Assembly: GCA_019637995.1 (NCBI GenBank) | Contig: JAHBUQ010000002.1 | Coordinates: forward strand, 1,131,428-1,195,427 | Origin: Ignavibacteriota bacterium | Lineage (GTDB): Bacteria > Bacteroidota > Ignavibacteria > Kapaibacteriales > UBA2268 | DNA length: 64,000 nt | Direction of reading: 5' to 3' | In this document: piece after piece, positions 28,502 to 34,677 of the stretch | Layout of the letters: each line of letters opens with the position of its first letter | Position numbering within the stretch: position 1 is the stretch's first letter | Notes under the pieces: model-generated | Told to the model about the DNA's origin: nothing | What the model saw: the letters and a program-made list of their open reading frames with translations, nothing else | Database searches by the model: none | Translations under genes and position numbers: made by a program

Positions 28502-31500
28502 ATGATAAATCTTAATTCTGCTTTTGAAGATGAGTTGTATTTTAATTATTTGAAAGACCCTGACTCAGTCAGCCCTGAGTGGAGAGAGTATTTTCAAAGA
28601 GTCCATGGAAAATCTGTATTTGTTGTTGACGATAGACCTGTTCCTGCAACGGAAAATTATGGCAGGTCTGAGGCTACTGTCAGAATGCAGAATATCTCAA
28701 CTGCAGGAAGTCCGCTTGATTTTATCACAGATTGGTCTGATTTTACACCGGACGAAACTTCTCATATCAAAGAGATGTACCAAAGTCTTGATGTTCCTTC
28801 TGCGTCATCAACCCGTACTATGGCAGTTAAAGCATTAGATGAGAACAGAAGAATCATCAATCGTTATCATCTGAAATTACGAAAACCGAGAGTATCATTT
28901 ACTCATCTTGTTGCTTGGTCTGTGCTTAAGTCTTTGATAAAATTTCCGAGACTGAATGATTCTTTTGACATTAGAAACGGGAAGCCTGTACGTATTATTA
29001 AAAATGAAATTAATGTAGGGCTTGCAATTGACCTTGTAACTCCATCAGGCAAGAAAATATTAGTAATACCAAGCATAAAGAATGCTCAAAATTTATCTTT
29101 TTACGAGTTTATGCTTGAGTTTGATGAAATGCTTTTTAAGGCAAGAAACGGTAAGCTCGAATACAGAGATTTATCAGATACAACTATTACTTTGATTAAT
29201 CCCGGAATGATTGGCACTACAATGTCTAATCCGAGATTGCTTAAAGGGCAGGGACTTGTTGTATCAGCAGGTTTAATTGATTATCCGACTGAATTTCAGG
29301 CAGTCAGACCTGATGTATTGACCAAACTTGCGGTATCGAAAGTTGTTACTATCACAAATACTTATGATCATAGAATAATTCAGGGTGCTGAATCCGCTGA
29401 ATTTCTTGCATTCATGAACCGACTTTTGCTTGGAGATGACCAATTCTACGAGCAAATTTTCTACAGCTTAAAAATTCCTTTTGAACCAATTAAATGGCAG
29501 AAAGATTTCTCTTCCGAAAAATTCAGTTTCATTCCGGGAAATGATGACATCGAAAAAGGTGCTCATGTTATGCAAATGATTAATGCATACAGAGTTCGTG
29601 GACACTTACTCGCACACGTTAACCCGCTTGGTTTCGAAACTTATTATTACCCTGAACTTGATCCGGCTTATTATGGTTTTACAATTTGGGACCTTGACAG
29701 AATTTTCCATGCTGATGATTCATGGGAAAATAACAATATGCCCCTTCGGGACATAATTGAATTACTTCGTGAAACATATTGTGGTTCAACCGGCATTGAG
29801 TTTATGCACATTCAAAGTCCTGAAATCAAGGACTGGATTAAGAAAAAGCTTGAATCAACCAGAAATACAATTGAATATACTCAGGAAGAGAAAATCCAAA
29901 TTATGCGTAAACTGGTTGATGCTGAAGTGTTTGAAAATTATCTTCATACAAAATTTGTAGGTCATAAGCGGTTTTCTCTCGAAGGTGGGGAAGCATTTAT
30001 CATACTTTTAGATAAAATTCTTCAGGAATCCGCAGACAATGAAATAAATACAGTGATAATCGGAATGGCTCACCGGGGAAGATTAAACGTTCTTGCAAAT
30101 AATATCGGAAAGTCTTATGCTAAGATGTTCAATGAGTTTGAAGGACATATTGACGAGGATTCCTATCAGGGTTCAGGCGATGTGAAATATCATTTGGGTG
30201 ACAGAGGAACATATACAAGCTTATCGGACAATCGTTGCTATGTGCTGCTTTCGCCAAATCCTTCTCATCTTGAGCTTGTTGATCCTGTTGTTGAAGGCAT
30301 GGCGCGCGCCCTTGAAAATGAAATAGGTGACCGAACATATTACAAAGCTCTTCCTGTACTTGTTCATGGTGATGCAGCTTTTGCGGGTCAGGGCATAATC
30401 GCCGAAACTCTCAATCTTTCCCAGCTTGACGGTTATAAAACCGGCGGCACAATCCACATTATCATCAACAATCAGATTGGCTTTACTACAAGTGCAGAGT
30501 CCTCACGCTCCACAATTTACGCTACAGATATTGCAAAGATGATTCAATCACCGATAATTCACGTTAACGGCAACGACCCTGAAGCAGTTCGCTCTGCGGC
30601 GGCATTTGCTTTCCAATTTCGCTCAAAATTCAAAAGCGATGTCATAATTGATATGCTCTGCTACAGAAAATATGGTCATAACGAAGCTGATGAGCCGACT
30701 TATACTCAGCCCCTTCTATACAAGAAAATCAAGCAAATGACAAATGTCGCAAAGATATATGAAGATCAATTGTTGAAAGAAAACGTTGTTACTCAGGATG
30801 AAATTGATCATTACTATACTCAATTAAGAGAAAAATTAGACGATGCATTTGCCAGACGTAAAGAAAAAACTGTTGGTGTTGGTCTGAAGATTCAAGATAA
30901 ATCAAAGATGGTTTTTGAGAATTTTGACACTAAAGTGCCTGAAGATACAATCAAAGAAATTGGAATTGCGCTATCCAGACACCCTGAAGATTTCATTCTT
31001 AATCCAAAAATTAAAAATCTACTCAAGAAACGTGAGGAGATGATAAATTCGGAGAAACCACTTATTGACTGGGCTATGGGCGAACTACTGGCTTTTGGTT
31101 CTATGCTTATTGATAAAACTGAAGTTCGTATTTCGGGACAGGACACACGCCGTGGTACTTTCAGTCAGAGACACGCTGTTTATACAGATTTCGTAAGAGA
31201 ATATGACTATATTCCGTTAAATCATATTAGCAGGAATCAATCTGTTTTAAGAATTTTCGATAGTCCGCTTTCTGAAATGGCTGTACTTGGGTTTGAATAT
31301 GGTTATAGTGTTGTATCCAGAGACGGAATTACTCTTTGGGAGGCACAATTTGGAGATTTTGCTAACAATGCCCAAACTGTTGTTGACCAATATATCGCCT
31401 GCTCTGAAGTAAAATGGGGACAAACATCCAATTTGGTTCTCCTGCTTCCTCATGGATATGACGGGCAAGGTCCTGAGCACTCAAGTGCCAGACTTGAAAG

Positions 31501-32092
31501 ATACCTGCAACTTTGTGCCGAAAACAATATGTTCGTTTGCAATTTTACAACGCCGGCTAATTATTTCCATGCATTAAGACGCCAAATTATAATGCCTGCA
31601 AAAATACCTATGATTGTTATGACTCCAAAAGGGATGCTCAGACATCCGATGGCTGTATCAGCTGTTGCCGATTTTACAGACGGGCATTTCAGGCATCTAA
31701 TTGATGATGAGCATATTACTGATAAATCAAAAGTTAGAAGAGTTCTGCTGACTACCGGCAAGCTATATTATGAGATTCTTCAGGAAAGAATTAAGCGTAA
31801 TATTGATGATATTGCTATTATCAGAATAGAGCAGATTTATCCATTCCATACTGAATTATTTTTTGATATTTTGAAATCTTACTCAAATACAACTGAGATT
31901 TGTTGGGTGCAGGAAGAGCCGAAAAATCAAGGTGCATGGTCATTCTTATTCGGAATTTTCCACGATATTCTCGGCAAAGATTTTGCAAAGTTGCGGTATA
32001 TCGGAAGGAAAGCAAGCGCTGCTACTGCCACAGGTATTAGCAAAATACATTTCAAAGAGCAGGATAAAATCATTGATACTGCTTTGAGTTAA
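28502..32092 (+). CDS. Multifunctional 2-oxoglutarate dehydrogenase: E2-like acyltransferase fused to E1
   Basis: 1196 residues. Residues 1-35 (SAFEDELYFNYLKDPDSVSPEWREYFQ) are the usual E1o N-terminal segment. Residues about 105-330 are a 2-oxoacid dehydrogenase acyltransferase catalytic domain with the DHRIIQG motif near 289. From about 360 (YRVRGHLLAHVNPLGF) to the end is E1: FSLEGGEAFI, MAHRGRLNVLAN, GDAAFAGQG and the thiamine site GHNEADEP near 724, then LLPHGYDGQGPEHSSARLER. This is the architecture of mycobacterial Kgd/OdhA, without a lipoyl domain, so it needs a separate lipoylated E2 and E3. It feeds succinyl-CoA into the TCA cycle. No other subunit lies nearby. Confidence 0.93.
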   Translation: MINLNSAFEDELYFNYLKDPDSVSPEWREYFQRVHGKSVFVVDDRPVPATENYGRSEATVRMQNISTAGSPLDFITDWSDFTPDETSHIKEMYQSLDVPSASSTRTMAVKALDENRRIINRYHLKLRKPRVSFTHLVAWSVLKSLIKFPRLNDSFDIRNGKPVRIIKNEINVGLAIDLVTPSGKKILVIPSIKNAQNLSFYEFMLEFDEMLFKARNGKLEYRDLSDTTITLINPGMIGTTMSNPRLLKGQGLVVSAGLIDYPTEFQAVRPDVLTKLAVSKVVTITNTYDHRIIQGAESAEFLAFMNRLLLGDDQFYEQIFYSLKIPFEPIKWQKDFSSEKFSFIPGNDDIEKGAHVMQMINAYRVRGHLLAHVNPLGFETYYYPELDPAYYGFTIWDLDRIFHADDSWENNNMPLRDIIELLRETYCGSTGIEFMHIQSPEIKDWIKKKLESTRNTIEYTQEEKIQIMRKLVDAEVFENYLHTKFVGHKRFSLEGGEAFIILLDKILQESADNEINTVIIGMAHRGRLNVLANNIGKSYAKMFNEFEGHIDEDSYQGSGDVKYHLGDRGTYTSLSDNRCYVLLSPNPSHLELVDPVVEGMARALENEIGDRTYYKALPVLVHGDAAFAGQGIIAETLNLSQLDGYKTGGTIHIIINNQIGFTTSAESSRSTIYATDIAKMIQSPIIHVNGNDPEAVRSAAAFAFQFRSKFKSDVIIDMLCYRKYGHNEADEPTYTQPLLYKKIKQMTNVAKIYEDQLLKENVVTQDEIDHYYTQLREKLDDAFARRKEKTVGVGLKIQDKSKMVFENFDTKVPEDTIKEIGIALSRHPEDFILNPKIKNLLKKREEMINSEKPLIDWAMGELLAFGSMLIDKTEVRISGQDTRRGTFSQRHAVYTDFVREYDYIPLNHISRNQSVLRIFDSPLSEMAVLGFEYGYSVVSRDGITLWEAQFGDFANNAQTVVDQYIACSEVKWGQTSNLVLLLPHGYDGQGPEHSSARLERYLQLCAENNMFVCNFTTPANYFHALRRQIIMPAKIPMIVMTPKGMLRHPMAVSAVADFTDGHFRHLIDDEHITDKSKVRRVLLTTGKLYYEILQERIKRNIDDIAIIRIEQIYPFHTELFFDILKSYSNTTEICWVQEEPKNQGAWSFLFGIFHDILGKDFAKLRYIGRKASAATATGISKIHFKEQDKIIDTALS

Positions 32093-32128
32093 TTGCTCCG
32101 TCAATCCCTGAGGCTACAATTCTATTGC

Positions 32129-32163
32129 CAAACATCCGAAGTTTTCAAAACTTCGGATGTTTG
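32129..32163. repeat. Perfect 35-bp palindrome
   Basis: A 17-bp arm (CAAACATCCGAAGTTTT) is followed by one C and its exact reverse complement. Too perfect to be chance; could form a cruciform or RNA hairpin. It sits 37 bp after the 2-oxoglutarate dehydrogenase stop but has no T run, so a terminator role is uncertain. Confidence 0.85.
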
Positions 32164-32185
32164 AACGCTACTACATCCTCGAACG

Positions 32186-32205
32186 CAAAGGGCTGAAGCC
32201 CTTTG
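32186..32205. repeat. Palindrome CAAAGGGCT/AGCCCTTTG type
   Basis: The 9-bp arm CAAAGGGCT pairs with AGCCCTTTG around a 2-nt centre. It is one of several unrelated palindromes in this gene-free stretch. Confidence 0.75.
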
Positions 32206-32235
32206 TTGCAACTTTTGATTTTAATTTCAACTCAA

Positions 32236-32263
32236 CAATGGAGCAAGCTCCATTGCTACAATT
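32236..32263. repeat. Palindromic repeat, copy 1 of 2
   Basis: CAATGGAGC-AA-GCTCCATTG is palindromic (32236-32255), and together with the following CTACAATT it forms a 28-bp unit repeated exactly at 32282-32309, 46 bp further on. Copies contribute the codons for a terminal loop and for a stop codon in the T9SS debris on the minus strand. Confidence 0.85.
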
Positions 32264-32281
32264 GCTTCACAAATTTCTCCA

Positions 32282-32309
32282 CAATGGAGCAAGCTCCATT
32301 GCTACAATT
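32282..32309. repeat. Palindromic repeat, copy 2 of 2
   Basis: Exact second copy of the 28-bp unit at 32236-32263. On the minus strand it is read in-frame as CSNGACSI inside the last hairpin of the T9SS fragment. Confidence 0.85.
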
Positions 32310-32363
32310 TATTCTAATGAAATACACTCCTGCGGGTAAATGAGATACATCAATTCTTTGGGT

Positions 32364-32383
32364 GGACAGGTCAAGCCCTGTCC
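32364..32383. repeat. Palindrome GGACAGG/CCTGTCC
   Basis: The arms GGACAGG (32364-32370) and CCTGTCC (32377-32383) enclose TCAAGC. On the minus strand it is read in-frame as part of VGTGLDLST in the T9SS fragment. Confidence 0.75.
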
Positions 32384-32457
32384 CTACAGACATTATTTCA
32401 ATACCAAGCATATCAAATATTTGCACTTTATAACCTTCCGAAGTTTTAATTCAGAGA

Positions 32458-32530
32458 TTATATCTTCACAAATTTCTCAACTCTATTTCGGATAAGAATG
32501 AAATAGTTAATTGTATTAAGTTCTGGAATA
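32458..32530 (-). pseudogene. Second T9SS C-terminal fragment
   Basis: The minus strand reads IPELNTINYFILIRNRVEKF then VKI and TAA. NYFILIRNRVEKFVKI matches the last strand of the neighbouring sorting domain (VYFIRIGNKVEKFVKM). It lies just before the other fragment, so the tail has been duplicated and truncated. Confidence 0.6.
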
Positions 32531-32550
32531 AATATTATCATAAATAATTT

Positions 32551-32709
32551 CTAAACTTTAACCACTAAATTAGATTTGCGGTTTTCAAAATAATTTTTAA
32601 TTTCCTCGAAGTTCATATCCTGTATTTCACGGCTTATTTTATCCCTAACATCACGCATAAATTTAACAGAATTAAAGTTCTCAATTATTTGCTTATTTTT
32701 CTTTTTCAT
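32551..32709 (-). CDS. 52-residue partner of the PIN toxin (probable antitoxin)
   Basis: This small gene starts with ATG at 32709 inside the last codons of the PIN gene (17-bp overlap) and ends at TAG 32551. The protein begins MKKKNKQIIENFNSVKFMRD and continues VRDKISREIQDMNFEEIKNY, FENRKS. It is a short charged helix pair, like the small downstream proteins (pattern VKxxRxxRxxI..E...MxFEEIxxYFxxR) that accompany PIN toxins in cyanobacteria and Bacteroidota. The overlap and charge support an antitoxin role, probably binding the toxin; this is inference from family and position. Confidence 0.7.
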   Translation of the reverse strand: MKKKNKQIIENFNSVKFMRDVRDKISREIQDMNFEEIKNYFENRKSNLVVKV

Positions 32710-33163
32710 AACCAATTATCTCCTTAGGTGAACGAATATCAATAGCTTTATAACCATTAATTAAATTTACGGCATTGTAACCTCTTATACGCATAACGTT
32801 TACAATGTGTTTAAAATTCCAGCTTACTAAAATATCAGCATTGTTTATAGTCGCCAATGCAATATGCAAACAATCATTTCTGCTTGTTTTTCCTACAACT
32901 CCTTCGGCAATGTATGAATCAGCAAGATGAAGGCACTCCTCGCTCAAAGATACTTTTATAATACTTGATTTCGGTATTTTATTTAGTAATTCTCTTACCT
33001 TGTCAGGTGCAGATAATAATTCATTTTCTGTTATACCGGAAATAATAACTTCAAATTCATCTGAAAATATTGACTCAAAAAGAATTTGAGTCTCATAGTA
33101 GAATTCTTCATCAAAAAATCCTCCTATTACAGATGTATCTAAATATAATCTTAATTTTTTCAT
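32693..33163 (-). CDS. PIN-domain toxin (VapC-like ribonuclease)
   Basis: 156 residues, one PIN domain. The first acidic residue is Asp9 in LYLDTSVIGGFFDEEF; later ones are Glu in GITENELLSAP and Asp in SRNDCLHIALATINNADILVSWNF, the typical PIN sequence ending in W-N-F-K-H. PIN toxins cleave tRNA, rRNA or mRNA. The small downstream gene overlaps its 3' end and is likely the antitoxin, so the order is toxin first. It lies between the palindrome-rich debris and the T9SS gene at 33228, a likely insertion hot spot. Confidence 0.85.
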   Translation of the reverse strand: MKKLRLYLDTSVIGGFFDEEFYYETQILFESIFSDEFEVIISGITENELLSAPDKVRELLNKIPKSSIIKVSLSEECLHLADSYIAEGVVGKTSRNDCLHIALATINNADILVSWNFKHIVNVMRIRGYNAVNLINGYKAIDIRSPKEIIGYEKEK

Positions 33164-33227
33164 ATAAATCTAATAAATTCTTACATTTAATATAACGATT
33201 ATATTATATTTATAATTGAAAGATATT

Positions 33228-34493
33228 CTACATCTTCACAAATTTCTCCACCTTATTACCAATACGTATGAAATACACCCCTGCGGTCAGATGAGAAACA
33301 TCAATTCTTAAATTCCCCTCGCCCGTGGGTGTCAGCGCAGCTGACGGGGTGGATATGACTTCCAAACCAAGCATATCAAATATCTGCACTTTATCAACCA
33401 TAGGGTTAACCCTATGGTTGATTTCTGAAATTATGATTGAAATATAATCACTTGCGGGATTTGGGTAAACTAATAATTCATGATTTACAGGTTTATCGAT
33501 TACCGAAGTCGGTGTTTTTATACGATAACCTGCACTCTGATTATGAACTTGTGTAACAACTAATGAAGTGCTGAAGTATATCGGTGTTCTGAAAAATGAA
33601 AGGGAACTATCCAAATATCTATCATTAACCAAATCAAGCACACGATATTCCGAACTTGTAAAAAAATTATACGGTATATAAAACATTAGGTAATCATCAC
33701 AGTTGCTTATTAAAAACATCAGATATTCATTCTCGTAATGTTTATGTGGAATAATTTTTATGTTTTTTATATAAGTCCTTTCTTCCAAATCATAAAACCT
33801 AAAATAATCAAACGGTATAGAATCGCCATCTAATTGTATGCGTTTTATATGAATTAATTTATTTGATTTATTCAGAAAATTCAAAGTTGCAAAATGATTG
33901 ACAAAATTTGGTAAGAACTCTTCATTCTGTGTGTCGTAAATTATGCTTGCAAATGGGTGCAGAACTCTTGCAAATCTGACAAATCTGCCATCAAAAGAAT
34001 GGTCAAATACAATCAATGAATCTATAAGTTTATAATTGTTTGATGCCTTTAAATCATTTTCTTTTATTAATTTATCTTCGTAAATATTCCATAGTCTCAA
34101 AATTTGATTATCCATATCAAATTCAAACATCAAAGAATCGCTTACTGCTCTGTTTCTTATATAATTACGATATGTTAACTCTTTTATAAGTAATTGATTA
34201 GTTGTATTATAAACATGGAGCGTTTGATAAAAAGGGTCAATAACAAAAAACGTTTTTCCGGTGTAATCTGTAATAATATTTTGGGTAGTATCAACTTCAA
34301 ATATCAAATTTGAATTTGTAATATCATAAAGCTGATTTTGGTGCAATTTGTTACCAACTCCATAAGTATGCAATGGACTAAAAGTATTTTTTATAAACTC
34401 GAATTCAGAAATCCATTTCGGCTCTCTTGACATCTCTGACATCAAGCTATTTGCCGACACCAGACAAACAAAAATTAAAAGTAGAATCTTCAT
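33228..34493 (-). CDS. Secreted protein with T9SS sorting domain carrying palindromic inserts
   Basis: 421 residues. A signal peptide (1-18) leads into about 310 residues of beta-rich sequence with repeated patterns such as DSLIVFDHSFDGRFVRFAR, probably an incomplete WD-like or kelch-like propeller; no enzyme motif seen. The C-terminus is a T9SS type A domain: LLVYPNPASDYISIIIS, KVQIFDMLGLEV, IDVSHLTAGVYFIRIG, VEKFVKM. Two loops of this domain are encoded by palindromes: INHRVNPMVD (33393-33422) and the TPSAALTPTGEG loop (around 33331-33345). Exported by T9SS; function unknown. Confidence 0.8.
   Translation of the reverse strand: MKILLLIFVCLVSANSLMSEMSREPKWISEFEFIKNTFSPLHTYGVGNKLHQNQLYDITNSNLIFEVDTTQNIITDYTGKTFFVIDPFYQTLHVYNTTNQLLIKELTYRNYIRNRAVSDSLMFEFDMDNQILRLWNIYEDKLIKENDLKASNNYKLIDSLIVFDHSFDGRFVRFARVLHPFASIIYDTQNEEFLPNFVNHFATLNFLNKSNKLIHIKRIQLDGDSIPFDYFRFYDLEERTYIKNIKIIPHKHYENEYLMFLISNCDDYLMFYIPYNFFTSSEYRVLDLVNDRYLDSSLSFFRTPIYFSTSLVVTQVHNQSAGYRIKTPTSVIDKPVNHELLVYPNPASDYISIIISEINHRVNPMVDKVQIFDMLGLEVISTPSAALTPTGEGNLRIDVSHLTAGVYFIRIGNKVEKFVKM
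33331..33345. repeat. Palindrome GTCAGC-GCA-GCTGAC inside T9SS domain
   Basis: The arms GTCAGC and GCTGAC flank GCA. It lies in a G/C-rich island within otherwise AT-rich coding sequence and encodes the loop TPSAALTPTG of the sorting domain on the minus strand. Confidence 0.7.
33393..33422. repeat. Perfect 30-bp palindrome inside T9SS domain
   Basis: ATCAACCATAGGGTT followed by its exact reverse complement, with no spacer. Read on the minus strand it encodes INHRVNPMVD in-frame, in the loop before the strand KVQIFDMLG. Confidence 0.9.
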
Positions 34494-34677
34494 AAATAAA
34501 CCCTAAATATTAAATAAAGTGGCACATTAATTGCACCAATTAATCTCTCAACCCACTTAATAAAAAGAACAAAATTCAAAAATGACAGATTCACCATTGT
34601 AATATAATAAAAAAATGATAATTGCAAAAAGAAATATTAAATAGTTTTATTTCTTAAAATATTAACTTATAAGAACT

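Larger units (their letters stand above)
32256..32452 (-). pseudogene. T9SS sorting-domain fragment with palindromic inserts
   Basis: About 65 codons are open without a start: GYKVQIFDMLGIEIMS, then VGTGLDLSTQ, then RIDVSHLPAGVYFIRI, NCSNGACSI and VEKFVKQL before TAG. It aligns well with the C-terminus of the gene at 33228 (KVQIFDMLGLEVIS ... RIDVSHLTAGVYFIRIGNKVEKFVKM). The two stretches VGTGLDLSTQ and NCSNGACSI are encoded by palindromes (32364-32383 and 32282-32301) and replace loop residues. The rest of the ancestral gene is gone. Confidence 0.75.
32093..32550 (-). repeat. Gene-free stretch of palindromic repeats and T9SS-domain debris
   Basis: No start-to-stop gene fits here. On the minus strand two broken C-terminal T9SS domains can be read, and on either strand at least five short palindromes: 32129-32163, 32186-32205, 32236-32255, 32282-32301 and 32364-32383. 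The palindromes differ in sequence but share the design of an 7-17 bp arm and a very short centre. The stretch looks like a decayed end of a T9SS gene resembling the one at 33228-34493, invaded several times by palindromic elements. Confidence 0.75.

Noticed and set aside
32236..32309. Short CRISPR-like array (two 28-bp repeats with an 18-bp gap)
   Set aside because: Only two copies, the repeat is a full palindrome, the gap is too short, no cas genes are present and the sequence is explained by T9SS debris.
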